From assembly GCF_964204865.1 (NCBI RefSeq), contig NC_135256.1:23836703-23900702 (forward strand): DNA of 64,000 bases. The letters run 5' to 3'. Below the pieces are notes generated by a model, which was not told the DNA's origin, ran no database searches, and was given only the letters and a program-made list of their open reading frames with translations. Both the position numbers and the translations under genes were made by a program. Source of the stretch: Styela clava (taxonomy: Eukaryota; Chordata; Ascidiacea; Stolidobranchia; Styelidae). Shown piece by piece: positions 1-12,485 of this stretch (position 1 is the first letter of the stretch; each line of letters opens with the position of its first letter).

Positions 1-692
1 TTGATAGCTTATAACAATGATGCGCCAGTCGCCTTCAAACTATCTATTCTTTTTGGTATACATGTGGTACACAATAAAATGTGTCAGCGCAATATTTTCG
101 AGTTTTCGATTGTATTAACGACAAGTGGCATCTCTCTACCATTTGCACACGCGGCATAGTAAATTTAAGGTTAGAAATATCTGGAATTATGGGAAAGCAC
201 TGTGATCAAAAGCTTTTTATTTTTCTATTTGACATGTAAGAATTTCTAAATAGCCGCCCAGAATTGACGCAAGGTGGTGGGCTGAAAATCCAGTTCAGAG
301 CCAGGGCGCACATTGACCCACGTTTACGTTTGTATTATGGCAGCCAAAAAAACGAAAAATATATTTTTAAATTGATTCAACAGCTATCTGCAGAACCATT
401 AGGCAAAAATATGAGCTACGTCGTATGTTTGTGAGCGCGCGATGCTGTAGTATGGTCAAAAACGTGTTTTTCCACTCTTACATTGTGACGTCACGGACTC
501 GGAGGATTCGATTCGAGTCCTTGACCTATTACTCGGATTCGTCGAATCTCTGTAATGCCGGACTCGTCCCATCCCTAATATTTAGCAACTAAATGTATCG
601 ATCATCAATTTCCCTGCATGACCGATGTTTATCGAACCAGATTGTTGTAAATGACTTAGTTAAAGTATATTTCTAATTTGTCCCTTTTGTAG
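1..692. other. Non-coding stretch, no gene seen
   Basis: No convincing coding region. Around 486-572 there is a GACTCG-rich patch (gactcgg / gattcg words) resembling the ends of degenerate DNA-transposon MITEs. From about 638 the sequence is the intronic half of a duplicated exon unit described in the next entry. Confidence 0.4.
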
Positions 693-989
693 GTTGTAAT
701 GGAGACAATGGCCGAGATTCTGGCCAACGTTGTGTTGAATCTTGGTAGGTTCCACACTTGTGAACCTGCTTTTGACGTATTATTGCGCATGACTTCCAAA
801 TATAACAGAAAATATACTTCGACAATTTTTTATGCATGATCGTTAATTTGTCTTATTTATCAGATTGTTGTGAATAATTTAGTTACATTGTATTCTAATT
901 TTTTCTTTGTGTAGGATGTAATACAGACAACGATTGTGTATATGAACAATATTGTGACGATGACGACTGGAAATGTCATGATAAAGAAG
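693..989 (+). CDS. Two tandem cysteine-rich exons of an unidentified gene (partial)
   Basis: Two small open segments follow good acceptors. Exon a is 693-744 (after ttttgtag, donor gtaggt). Exon b is 915-989 (after tttgtgtag, donor gtaaat). Exon b reads CNTDNDCVYEQYCDDDDWKC, a Cys-rich acidic segment; exon a in the matching frame starts CNGDN. The upstream flanks (from 638 and 861, both beginning cagattgttgt) are alike at a shift of about 222 bases, so exon plus intron appear tandemly duplicated. Exon b is phase 1 on both sides and could be inserted or skipped without shifting frame. Exon a leaves phase 2 in the Cys frame, so direct a-to-b splicing does not work; a may be decayed or have another donor. 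The family is not identified. Small extracellular Cys-rich or EGF-like repeats are one possibility, by inference only. Confidence 0.35.
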
Positions 990-3804
990 GTAAATTTCTG
1001 TTCCTCTGGCAAAAAAATCTCGAGATGCCGTAAGATAAATTGAATCATGCATAAAAACAGATGCATCTGAAAGAATGAAGTTACTAAACATCATACTTTC
1101 CTGTAAAAAAAAGATCGAATAATTCCATATTAAGCTAATACCAATCAGATATAACAACCATTAAAAAAACTAGTCATATACGAATTTCGAGTAAAAAAAC
1201 ATCCACTTTTACTGGGGAAGGGGATGATTTAGTTACGATAAATCCCTAATTTATCTTGACAAAGAATGAGATTCTGAAAATCTTTCATTCTCTTTTACCG
1301 GTTTATCGGTATTTTCTGAAAAAAAAATTTCTTTAAATTGTTTTAAATTTTTTTTTCTTTTTTCTAATTTGTCTTATGAATTCGCACAGATTGGAGACTC
1401 AGTCCCTGATGGTAATGAGCATTCAAGAGACAAGTTTTGCAAAGAAAAAAGATGAATGCGAACAGAGTAAATAAATTTGACTTTGCTGAATATGAAATAA
1501 TAAAATATTCTGCAAGAATATTTAATCATTTTGAAAACTTTGCATTTGGGGCATATCAGAGTATTTAAACGAGCATAAAACAGCATTAGAAAATATATAC
1601 ATCCATACGCATATGTATAACGTTGAACTTCTTACTACATACCAAGAACGCGTCATCTACATTCTACAGTATAGCCAAACAGGATTCGAGAAATCCCAAT
1701 AGAGATTTATGGAGCACTTAATACATTTGAAACTTCGACTCGGATAATTCCCTGTGGAAGATTTTTTCCGATGTTTGCCCTGTTTTTGTCGTTTCACGTG
1801 TTATTTTTCAGTTTTCACTTATGATTCTGAAAAATTAGTTGTAGGGGAAGGTGGGACATGGGGTACAGTTGAGAATCAGCGCTCACACTCATACTATATC
1901 CGAAATCATGTCTGCGGTCTCATGTTTGAATCCGCCCTTCGGTGAGTTCCCACATCCCCAACGTGAAAACGACCCCACAAACGGACAGCGGCCGTGTAGA
2001 TCGACGCAAGCGATGAGATGAAATTGGTTTTGGGGGGTTTAAACTAAAAGTTCACCTTTCCAATTTTTTTCTTTTTTGTACTTTAGCCTTTCTTCCCACG
2101 TGACAAACCTGCGTCTGATATTCTTCAGCTTCAGTCTGATATTCTTCACTGTAAAATCTTCATAACGTTGGCGAGTGGATGTGCCTTCCTAATTTCGCTG
2201 TGGGATTGCCCGAAAATATTTGTTTTTCATGGGGAGCAATGGACCGGTGGTTCAGTGGGGCATCCCCTACTGGGCATAATTCAGTAGTATTTGATACCAT
2301 AAGTGCTTAGAGCCTAGAGTCTGGAGATGCGTTATATTCTGTGTAATATTATGGTATCTTCCGAGCCATGGACCAGTATGGAATATATTCGAGAATCAAA
2401 CATATTTCCAGATTTAGAATCGGAAGAAGAAATAATTTAATTTGTTTGCGGAATTTTTTGTAAAAATATTTGAAATATTTGAGTTGAACATTGATTTTAA
2501 AAATCTTGAGTCTTCAAATTTGAAGTCGCTCTGTTCTTTAGATGATAATGCTGATTAATTGCTTGTTTTTTAATGGCATACTTCGTTGAATTTTGACAGA
2601 ATGCCCCATTGTACCCCAGGTTCTATCCGAATTGCCCCACGAGTGGGGTACTGATACATTACGGATAGTAAAGTAGTATATATAATGCATATGCTTATTA
2701 GTGATTTTGTTAAATGGTGGAATTATTTTAATTCGTTCTTTTGCATTCAGTATTCCTTCGAAATAACAAAACGCGTACCAAAAAATCAATAATTATCTAC
2801 AGTAAATGTGCACGTAATAAACATACAGTAAAAAAAATAAAACAGATGTATTAGTCACTGTACGTTTGAGTAACGGTTCAATGGCATACAGCAGCCCTCA
2901 CCAAGGGGGTTTTCACACCGCGATTAAAGGGGGTCCCCAGATAAAGTGTACCCATTTTATTTAAGTTGTTGTTCTTTCTCACATGTTCATGGATGAACTG
3001 AAATAAACCAAGGAGCACGTATTAGATTAGTGCTTGGATTAGTAAGGAGCATCCATTCGAACGATAATGCCCAAATGAGGCTCCGTATAAGAAACTTGAC
3101 CCTATACGGATCTCGAAACTTGTGCATAACAAGAAGCCACAAGATTCCCACTGAATTTTCTGTTAGTCTTTTTATCAACAAATTTTGTTACGGATTTAAA
3201 AATGAGGATTTCTTCCATTAAACCTCTGTTTCGTGTACCTGTACTAAGGAACCACGGGCAGTATGGTTGCAAAACCAACCCAATCTATGCAAGTGTCTTG
3301 GGGTTCTTAATTAAAAAGAAAAAGCTCAAACTCTACAAGCAAGGTCTACTCTACAGGAATACCCACCTGGCAGTTCAAAATTGAATAAGGTAATAATAGT
3401 ACACTAAATTGAATAGGTATATTAAAACAGCAAGTGATTTAACTTGGATATCTCCAATAAACACTTATGGGTCCGTACAACTTTGAATTATAATTGGCAT
3501 TATGTGTGTTATTTTTGGTGAACGAGCACGTGCATTACACGTTATAAACTTTGTTCTTGAGTTTTGCTCGTTTTCCAGGCATTTCTGTAATATGATTTTT
3601 TCTACTGAGTGCTGTGTTTTCAGAATGCCAAAATGAATTGTATTGTATTTTTTGTTATGTCTGTTATGCATTTCGACATAAGTCGTAATTGCGTCATTAT
3701 CGGTAATTACACATAAATATTTTTGTGCCTTCTATAAATCAAATATATATGTATCCATTATGTCACTGCTTGAAGAATAGTTTTTCAGATAAAGCAATAG
3801 TGTC
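990..3804. other. Non-coding stretch, repeats only
   Basis: About 2.8 kb without a defensible gene. The short ORFs have no recognisable motif and lack consistent splice context. It holds a possible MITE at 1841-2270 and GGGGTAC-rich words near 2600-2650 (gccccattgtacccc, cgagtggggtac) that resemble the same element's ends. Confidence 0.4.
1841..2270. repeat. Possible MITE with GTAGGGGA ends
   Basis: The left end reads gtaggggaaggtgggaca and the right end, reverse-complemented, reads gtaggggatgccccactg. The shared terminal words suggest short inverted repeats. I do not see a clean target-site duplication, so the boundaries are tentative. Confidence 0.25.
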
Positions 3805-4035
3805 GATAGGATACGATTTACATATTTATCCCGGGGGAAAGAAAAGGCGATAAGGCGACTTAATCATATGGGGAACCACGGCCTCTCGTCCGGTTACCAG
3901 TTCATGTCGGATATGAGATTAGTTATCCAGTTTCCAGTTATTTGTTTTCGGAAGCATGGGCTTGATGGTGGAGGAAGCCGTAACCGACCAGAGGTTACGT
4001 GAACCACCCTACGGTAGCGAAGAGTCCCAGACTGG
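3805..4035 (-). mobile_element. tRNA-derived SINE, 3' (tail) half
   Basis: On the minus strand this matches the body and tail of the SINE seen complete at 54365-54700. Shared words include ggaggaagccgtaaccgacc and tttacatatttatcccgggg. The tRNA-like head is missing here. The matching head half lies at 5939-6079, and the word cagactgg is present at both junctions (4028-4035 and 5939-5946), so one SINE copy seems to have been split by an insertion. Confidence 0.75.
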
Positions 4036-4768
4036 ATTACGTGGCAGGAACATACTTGAGTCATAAATTTTACATAATGCATTGTCTCTTCTTGAGTACG
4101 CTATGGACCTTTCCCCGACCTTTGACCACGAGGAAATTCTTCCTATACTTTACAATTGCAAAATTTTCGGTGCTTCTTTTAAGAGTGGTTTCGCGAGTTG
4201 GCGCCTGTAAAATGGAGTATGTGTTTCAAACCATCATTCTGATTCATAGCATTCAACAATCTATTTTATTAAACTACCGCTGAAGAATTCAAACCTAGTC
4301 TATCACAGCTATTGCTACACTAAGTTTTGATGACTGCAATTAATTTAAACTGAAACTTTTAAAAAGACAAAGTGATTGTCGAATTATTTGATTTATATTT
4401 AAATTTCCAAAACATAACTGAAAACTAACGAATAGAATTCAAAAACGCGAAAACGAGGTAATGTTTAGGACTACGCATGAAAACCTGTCTGAATGAGAAA
4501 AGTGTCTGAGCGGAAGGGAAAAGGGACATTGTTACGTCACTTTTTGCATTTTGCTGATTGGCCAATGTAACGAAGTAAACAAGGAAGTCGATGCCCGGGG
4601 AAACATCCATTGCTCCTGGAAAATACGCGCGAGCGAATGGAGGGTATTCACTTCTTTAGCGCCACCACTGGAAAGTGAACGCAACGACAGACGACGGCTT
4701 CGCGGTTGGTCTCTTGCAACGACTAACATACCGGTCTCTTGCGCGTTTTTTTTCTATCTGTCACGACA

Positions 4769-4922
4769 ATGGCTGAGCGTGATTTCAGCGACGATTTAAA
4801 ATATCTTCCTGATTTCACTTTTGACGATGTTACAGAATATGCCGAGAGGCATACCTGGAATGTAAGTAGCGCCAAAAGGGGTTACAAATTCTTCTGGGAG
4901 TCGTTCATCCACGATTACAAAG
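4769..4922 (+). CDS. N-terminal exon of a SWIM-type transposon-derived protein (partial)
   Basis: The ATG at 4769 opens 51 codons that end at a donor (AAAG then gtgggt). The peptide starts MAERDFSDDLKYLPDFTFDD and ends KRGYKFFWESFIHDYK. The pattern KGYxFFxExFIHD is what I remember from the N-terminal region of SWIM-zinc-finger / YqaJ-nuclease proteins found in many copies in invertebrate genomes; that assignment is from memory and only moderately secure. I found no downstream exon with the SWIM Cys/His motif, so the gene is either truncated or its next exon is unrecognised. The DNA upstream (4550-4768) is relatively GC-rich and has an inverted CCAAT word (gattggcc), compatible with a promoter. 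The exon lies inside the 1.9 kb insertion in a SINE. Confidence 0.4.
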
Positions 4923-5236
4923 GTGGGTAGAGCCAGTAAGATTTTCAAGCGACTGGGACATGATGTTGCATGTGACCACTGTTATAATTTTAAGCACGAG
5001 CCTCAGTTAGTAATGTCTTGTAATGTATTTATAGTCATAGGCTATTCAGGAATTCCCTAATTATTTTATTATGGGAGGCGGGAGCTATAGTGCTGGGGCA
5101 GCCTAGAAGTTTCACAAGTCATGTTTGTGCCCGTTAGTTGACCTTTGACCTATGCAAACGGATCACGGTTGTTGTTTCTAGACTGGACTTTGCGTGAAAG
5201 CCAGTTCTGCAGTTGGAATGTGCCGTTAGAGTAATT

Positions 5237-5472
5237 TTGGTGACCATACATTTGAAGTTTGAACCCACGTACATTTGAACCCGTACCGGTACATCCGCGG
5301 GTTCAGTCTATATGAGGGTTCTAAAATCCATGGGTACGGTACGGTATGGGTTCATATATCCGTAAGAAAAAATTCCATAGCTGCAATAGTACGGTACCGG
5401 TACCGTGTGCAGGTGCAACTGTCGTGGGTTTAAATCACGGGTTTAAATGTACGTGGGTTCAAATGTAACGGA
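5237..5472. repeat. Foldback repeat with 16-bp CATTTGAACCCACGTA units
   Basis: The left arm has acatttgaacccgtaccgg and cccacgtacatttgaaccc; the right arm has the inverse, gtacgtgggttcaaatgta. The same arms occur in the opposite orientation at 17603-17811. Between the arms are several ggtaccggtacc words. Confidence 0.6.
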
Positions 5473-5938
5473 ACGGTAATTTTACTTGCTTATTCAATAT
5501 TTTTCAAATAAGGCAGTACGGTACTGCAGTAAGGCCATTCTGTTAGTTGCACGCTAAGAATCTAGGTTTTCATGCATTTCGCTAGGTTTAGACACGAGCT
5601 CAGCCAGTCAGCGGCAGTACAAGTTCATTTCACTCCATAATCCAGTAATCACTAATCAGCATAACCAGAGTTACCCCAGCCCACACTCGCTCACCTGCGG
5701 CCAACGGGTTAACCAAGTATTTTACACACTTTATAAACGTTGTACCATATACAGTAACAGCTAACAGGCAATATGCAATAAAATGATAGATAAAAACTAC
5801 ATAAAAACTGATTATGAAATTTGGTAAGCGAACAAAACCCTATTCCAGTAGTCACTGACTGCACGCCTGGGTTTCCAGGTTTCCACACCGCGATCTATGA
5901 TTGCGGCCCAATTTCTTGTGTGAAAGGGCAATGAAATT

Positions 5939-6079
5939 CAGACTGGGAGGAGTCCAGCAATCCTCTTGCACATAGCCTACCTAGCCCATCATGGAATTCA
6001 AACCTGCGAACCCACGCAGGGCAATCAGAGATGCTGTGGCGAGCACTTTCCTAACGTTTACCACGATGCACCACACCGA
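5939..6079 (-). mobile_element. tRNA-derived SINE, 5' (head) half
   Basis: On the minus strand this is the tRNA-like head: B-box region reads ggtttgaattcc (decayed from ggttcgaatcc), followed by cacatcagcaatcctc-like body words in the plus orientation. It lacks the tail, which sits at 3805-4035. Together the halves make roughly one full copy. Confidence 0.65.
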
Positions 6080-6252
6080 CTGACTGACTGAATCACTCTT
6101 TCGTATTTCGATTCCTGATTTAGGATTGATCAATAAATACGTACCCATGCCATGCTGTGAATATGGTTTTTAAAAAGAAATTTTTATTTTTAGTTGTTTA
6201 CTGTTACCTGTTTGGGCATGCTAAATATTAGCAAGGTTAGGAATACTGGGAA

Positions 6253-9200
6253 ATGATGAGATTTACATTGAAGTGTTTTGTTTATGTTCTTGGTGGATTT
6301 TTCATTGGTGTGCTTGCCTGTAACATTCTTATGCAAGGCTTCGGATTACGATGCAACACTCGAAGTTTCTTTGTACACCCAGTGGTTCAGTCGGGAACAA
6401 TTGATGAAGAAGTTCGGCATGGAAACACTATTCCACCAAAGTCCAACATTTATTTGGGTAACGTTATAACTCTTCAAAACTGTAACATTACATGTACTTC
6501 AGGGGTCTCATGTAGTTTCGTACCTAACATACTTCTAGTGGGCGTAGCATGACAATTTTTTCACGTATCAATCCTAATCCCCACCTGACTACACCATTCA
6601 AAAATTACGTCAACATGACGTCACAGTGACGTAATAGAGTCCTTCAAACTATACGAACTGCCATCCAAGACGCGCAAACGAGCACCCGAAATCGAACAGT
6701 TATTTCTCTCGTTTTCTCGTCGCAACGATTCCGATAGGAGAGAGTACGATAATGTCAGTCAATTCTTTATCGTCGGCGCCAATGCCATTTCGGGCAATTG
6801 TGCGTATATTTGGCAAGCTCTATGACGTAATTGTGATGTCGTAGTGACGTAATTTTTGGATGGCGTAGTCAGATGGGGGTTAGGATTGACATATCAAAAA
6901 ATTGTTATGCTACGCCCACTGGAAGTACGTTAGGTACGAAACTACACGAGACCCTACTTCAGTACTTGTGAATAGCAAACCACTTAAGTATCCAATAATT
7001 TAACTTGATTCCGCCCTGCAATTGCAACTGTCAAAAGCAGGAGTCGTTTGCCAACCCCTGGTCTAAAGTCTAGCATTATTCAAATAGAAATATACCTTGA
7101 GATTTGAATCAAGTACTTATTGGCATTATGCCAACTTATTTTTCCACAATACAGCTAGCCCTTTTTTATAAAATTATAAATGGAATTATAATGGGGAATT
7201 TTTCATTTTATGAATGAATTCCATATTACCGTATTACTGCTTTACTGCGCTTCTTATTAAGTAATTGGCAATTTTTTGTTATTTCCAGGAATGATGTCGG
7301 CATCCAAGTTTTTGACCACTCGAGTGCAAAGAAATATTGATACATGGTTGCAAAAAGGTGGATGGAAAGTGGAGGTTTTCGCAGATGCTGATCCATCATT
7401 ATTGAGAGTTCCACCTGGACTAGACATCAATGTTGTAACGTCAGTAACGTCATTTTTATATGTGTAGAAGTTGAATTGCCAAATTTAATAAATGCAAAAT
7501 TCAGCCTCTTTACACAATTCGACGCATTAGACCTTCATATCCATATATTTGAGAATTGCTTTCTTGTTTAAGTCTCTTTTCTTTAGTTTGCCTATTCATT
7601 TGATTCTCAACATTCAAAAAGCTTTTATGTCTTGTTGATTGTTAGGCTATCCTGTTAATGAAATTACACTTTTGTAAATTTTATAATTTGCTTCTCAACT
7701 GACATGAAAACTTAGATCTAACTGTTTTGTTCATTTTTACAATCAAGGCTGCCAGCTGTTGATGACACGGCATATCCTCCTCAGAAAAAAAGCTTCATGC
7801 TACTTCGGCACATGTATGATTATCATATCAATGATTTTGACTGGTTTATAAGATCTGATGATGACAGTTACACAGATTTTCCTAGGATGCAAAACCTTCT
7901 CAATAAGATAAATAGTAGTTTACCAATATTTTTTGGCAATCCCGGATTCGGTATGGATGAAGACGATGGAATAGAGGAGGGTATGTGCTATATATATACA
8001 TAGTGTATCTGTTATTGTACATGAGCAGTGGCTTCAATTCAATACACTGTTTGCATTAAATCATCAACAAATCTAGTCACTGCTATTCTTCAATGTAATG
8101 CCATGATCATTTGCTACAGTTATGGAAGCATTAAAGTGGGGGAGATTATGGAAGACATAGGCTATTCCCCTGATCGGGAATTGTCAAGAATCCACAATGC
8201 TGTGTCTATTGTAAATGTTTAAGCAAAGTCCTAATATCAGAAATTAGTCTGCATAACAAGTTGGGGGTTTTAATAAACTTTTGCCTATTTGCTGAAAGAA
8301 GTATTAGTATTGCCTTGGTAAAAAGTAAAACATGAAGTGCACGAAAAATTCTCCAATGCTTGTTTTCCGGTGTGCCTGGTGAAGCCAAGCAATTGTACCC
8401 ATTCCATTGAACTGTACTAATGAATGCAATAAATGAATGCTTGATATAGCATGTTGCTATTCTGAATTGTTTATCAAATCTCGAGACATCATCACCATTA
8501 AAGTGTCAATTCCAGTATGATTTGAATATTTGAATTTTAAGCAATCATCTGTTTCCAGGAATGAAATACCTTATGGGTGGATTGGGAATGATCTTCAGTC
8601 GGGGATTGTTGATTCAACTTCGACCTCATTTGAAGCATTGCATTCAACATCTTTATTCACCTCATGAAGACATTGAGATTGGTCGATGTGTATGGAAACA
8701 TACCAAAGCAATAACACCGGTGGCTTGGGAAACTGTTGATCTTTTCTACCAACAGTATGACAAGGTATGTGATAAAGATTTCTGATATCGCTATTTTACC
8801 GATAGGGATTCAATATCAATGGAAAGGTGCTAATATTAATACTCCTATATTATATTTGGCTATCAATATTATGCAATTATGATCAGCCTATATACAATAG
8901 TTGGTACTCCGAAGTATGTGAACCACGATGGTGGACACCGAAAGGTAGTATGTGTACCAGGTTAGGGTTAGGCCATAATTTTAGGCGCTCCCGTAGTATG
9001 TGCACCAAGATGGCGGACACTGGAAGTGGAACGTAGTATGTGTACCAGGTTAGGGTTATGTCATAATTTTATTCCAATTTTCCTTATTTAGTTCTATAAT
9101 GAGTTTGGGGACTCGCCAAGTGACTCCCGTAGTTTTTGTACCTGATTTTGTGTCCTGATCCTAACCTGGTATACATACTACTTTCCAGTATCCGCCATCT

Positions 9201-12200
9201 TGGTTCACATACTTCGGGAGTACCCAATATTTCAAGTAGTTAAATAGACAGGATAGATTTAGGGATAAACATGCACCCGACAACAGCGTTTTTCCACCTG
9301 AGGCATTTTTGCAGATGTGTCAAAGTAATTTTGAAAGATTCGGGACGAACTGCAATGAATGATTAGTAGGGGCGTATGTTTCATATTTTATTCACAAGAA
9401 GCACTCACTGTGCTATAGTCACCAATGGTTTCACGAGATAGTAAAGGCAGCATATGTGATCATACATGGTTAATATATTGTCTTGGCATATGTTGTATGT
9501 TATAATTAGAAGCTTACTGAAAGTTAGTTTCCTTTAGGGTTAAACCTTTAAAGATTAATAAAATAATAAATTTAATCCGATTTCATTTGAATAATCAACA
9601 GGAGACTGGAGATGTTATAAACATTATTATGGATCAGTTGACTCCGAAAAGGACTGCTAAAACAATCACTTATCATTCAGTAAAAACTGAAGAATTGGTG
9701 AATAAATTACATCATCAAATACTTCGAAGAAATTTACACCAGATTTTAAACAGAACATCGAGAATACGAAATGAAATTGCTCATATGAGACAGATGTTGG
9801 AGTTGCATGAGGTCGGTTGATAGACTTGCTGGCGTTTGTGATATATTGGTATACAGTTATTTCACTGTTGCTTTATTGCACCAAATGTCGTGTTGACTTC
9901 ACTTGCGAAAGTATAAACTGTTGGTAGTGAAATACATTAGCCTTTCACAATTACTTATACTGCTCAGGTTAGCCTCCGGTACCGATATAGTTTTCATTCT
10001 AACCATAGGGTAAATCTGAATAATCATACTAGTTTTGGAGTAATTCATAATTATATTATGTATATGGTAAATGATAGCGACTATTTTGTCATTAGAGTAG
10101 AGTAACATGTTCTATTGCACATCCAATGTTTAGTTCATTACTAGGGTAATGAATATCATTATCTGCTGTAATTATCTTTCTTTTTTACAAATCCAAAGAT
10201 ATCTCAAAGTTTCACCAGGTATTATGAATATTGTAACATTTTAACATTGAATCACATAGCACCAAACTAATATTTAATTATTTCAAAAAAATCTGAAATA
10301 ATATAATTGTTAGTTGTGGAAATACTTCTTTATATATAGCAGACTACATTGTCGTGCCAAAAGCCAACTGTAATTATGAATGAATTTCTGTCTAGGATTC
10401 ACCCACAAAAGAGAAAAGCATGGATTCTACGGTGCCCATATTATTAGGGACTGAGGATAAATTTTCATGGAAGAATGATGGAAACCCATGGCCTGAAGGT
10501 GCTTATTGGTACCCAACTGGTGCTTCATACAACAGAATATCATTCAAGAAACCCTGGTTTCATTGGGACCGGTACTATAGACATGATGTCATTGACCCAA
10601 TTGTCCCTGCTAGAGGTTGGTATTTATTGATTTTTCACAAACAATACAGCTGGTAATTATTGTGTATACATAAATTTTGGAAAGAACGAATGTCACTCTA
10701 AAATATTATATTATTCATCACATATTCATGATAGTTTACACTTTACATTTTCTTAATGAAGCCGAAGTTACTGGCTACCTATCTGCTAAATGATCAACTT
10801 TCAGCTCATTTTGAGAATGCTCATTCTTTTTTTTCACAGACAGCAGCGATTTTCTCTTTACAGAGATGTAATTATCTTTTCATATTGTACTTTTGGAAAC
10901 CTTGCCGAAAAGCTATTGATCAAATGTTCTAATTAAAAATGTATTGATAGTATACATTTTGTAATGACAGGTCATTCTAAAGTTGAGAAAGAAGCTATTG
11001 CATCATTGTTGTCAGATATTGAAGGAGGATTGCTCAAACAATCTTGCCCACAATTTCCTCCGAATGTTCAACTGAATTATGCATACATGCAATATGGATC
11101 TTTGGAAGGAGTAAAAATCATTACTGTTCATCGATCTTCAGCAGGCTCAACAATAAAATTCTGTCGAACTGCATCACAATGGTCTTATGGAGTTACACTT
11201 TTTGGTGAAGGAGATTTGCCTTTGGGCAATACCAAACTTTTGAAAACTGCACTAAAATCCTCAGTCGGATTACTAGGGCGTGCAGTTGGTGATCTTCTCG
11301 GTGTCCGAGAAGAAAATGAAGACGTGCCTGGTGGTGGTAGGAACAAGTTCCCCAAGGCCCCAAGAGAACTACCAGCTCTCATACCTCCAGATACAATTCC
11401 ATCTGCAAACCATCGCATCATATTCGTGATTCCACTTCAAGGCAGATATCGTGCTCTTGAACAGTTTATGGAGAGCTATGAAAAAGACTTTTTGAAGCCT
11501 GCACAGGACTCTGCTAATGCAAATGTGGTTGATACTCGTAATGTGCAGCTTGCCATTGTACTTCTTGGTAATGATGAACAGGGTGATGACCTTGGATTGA
11601 ATAGAGCTTCAGCCCATTTGCTTAGAAGTTATCAGAACACTTATGGATCAAGTTTACTTCGCTATCATGTTGCATCAACTGGAGATAGATCTTTTTCAAG
11701 AGGAGCAGGTTAGGATTAGTTTTTCATTTTTGAATTTATTAAGTAGCCTGCCCATTTGAGTAATATTCAAGTTTTCATACTAATGAAATTCCATATTCTG
11801 TGGCTGCACTGAGTGTAATTGTTTACGTTTCCTTAATTTTTTATTCTTAGGTATAGAGCTTGGTTCTTTGGTTGGGGAAGAGAACGATATTTTGTTTTTC
11901 ATGGATATTGATATGGTTGTAACTCCAAACCTCGTGACACAATGTCGTCAGAATATAAGACAAGGCCGAAATGCATGGTATCCTGTTCCATATAGTCAAT
12001 ATGATCCTGACAAACTTTGTTTTCATGATGAACTACCTAGACATATTGAAGAAAGACATGATTTGGTTTATGATGTTGGCGCGGGTCCAGTTCCGAAGGA
12101 AAGTTCTTCTAGGGAAAGACAACTGATGCGTGAATCTATTAAACGTACCCCACTGACCTTGAACAGAGATCGTGGCTTCTGGAGAGACTTTGGTTTTGGA

Positions 12201-12485
12201 ATAGCATGCATGTACAAATCAGACTTTATAGCAACAGGAGGCTTCGATTTGACCATAGAAGGGTGGGGTGAAGAGGACGTTAGACTTTACGTTTCATTGA
12301 TTCAGTCCGGTATTGATGTGTTTCGAGTGAGACAAAAAGATTTGGTTCATATCTTCCACCATAAATATTGTGATGCTGATATTTCCGGTGAACAAGCTAA
12401 GGCTTGTCGAAGAACCAAAGCTAGTCACTTTGCGAGTCAAAAGTGTTTAGCAAACATGTGGTTTAAAACGTATATCGCAAGATAA
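6253..12485 (+). CDS. CHSY1: Chondroitin sulfate synthase (CHSY1/3 type), 8 exons, complete
   Basis: A bifunctional Golgi enzyme that alternately adds GlcUA and GalNAc to build the chondroitin chain. Exons: 6253-6457, 7289-7439, 7748-7980, 8559-8764, 9602-9811, 10396-10615, 10971-11708, 11851-12485. All splice sites are GT-AG, phases agree, and the product is 865 aa (human CHSY1 is about 800, CHSY3 about 880). Residues 8-27 are a hydrophobic type II signal anchor. The N-terminal beta-3-GT half has WFIRSDDDSYTDF (acidic triad at about 156-158), then GGLGMIFSRGLL and SPHEDIEIGRCVWKHT. The C-terminal beta-4-GT half has FFMDIDMV (DxD at 673-675), GFGIACMYKSDF, GGFDLTIEGWGEEDVRL (about 783-800) and HIFHHKYCD. 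Both catalytic motifs are intact. CHSY1 versus CHSY3 cannot be decided here, and CHPF is less likely because both acidic motifs are kept. Intron 1 hosts a MITE, and so does intron 4. Confidence 0.95.
6503..6954. mobile_element. 452-bp MITE in CHSY intron 1
   Basis: The ends are long inverted repeats of more than 100 bases: left gggtctcatgtagtttcg, right (reverse complement) gggtctcgtgtagtttcg. A perfect 8-bp target-site duplication, tacttcag, lies at 6495-6502 and 6955-6962. The arms contain CRE-like tgacgtca and tgacgtaa words. An 8-bp duplication fits hAT, P or Merlin elements; I cannot choose between them. Confidence 0.85.
8903..9225. mobile_element. Foldback MITE with TTAGGG words, CHSY intron 4
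   Basis: The left end has actccgaagtatgtgaacc and the right end inverts it (ggttcacatacttcgggagt). The interior has ccaggttagggttatg and an internal copy of the end (cgctcccgtagtatgtgcac). Same family as 57051-57287, 58762-58961, 62171-62405 and 40354-40842. Confidence 0.75.

Larger units (their letters stand above)
4036..5938. mobile_element. 1.9 kb insertion splitting a SINE
   Basis: This segment separates two complementary halves of one SINE copy. Both junctions carry cagactgg in direct orientation, and both also keep a SINE-derived gagtcc word (gaagagtcc at 4019-4027, gaggagtcc at 5947-5955), as expected after target duplication. I see no clear terminal inverted repeats. The insert contains a first-exon-like coding segment (4769-4922) and a foldback repeat (5237-5472). 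It could be a transposon of unrecognised type, or genomic DNA brought in by a rearrangement. Confidence 0.4.
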
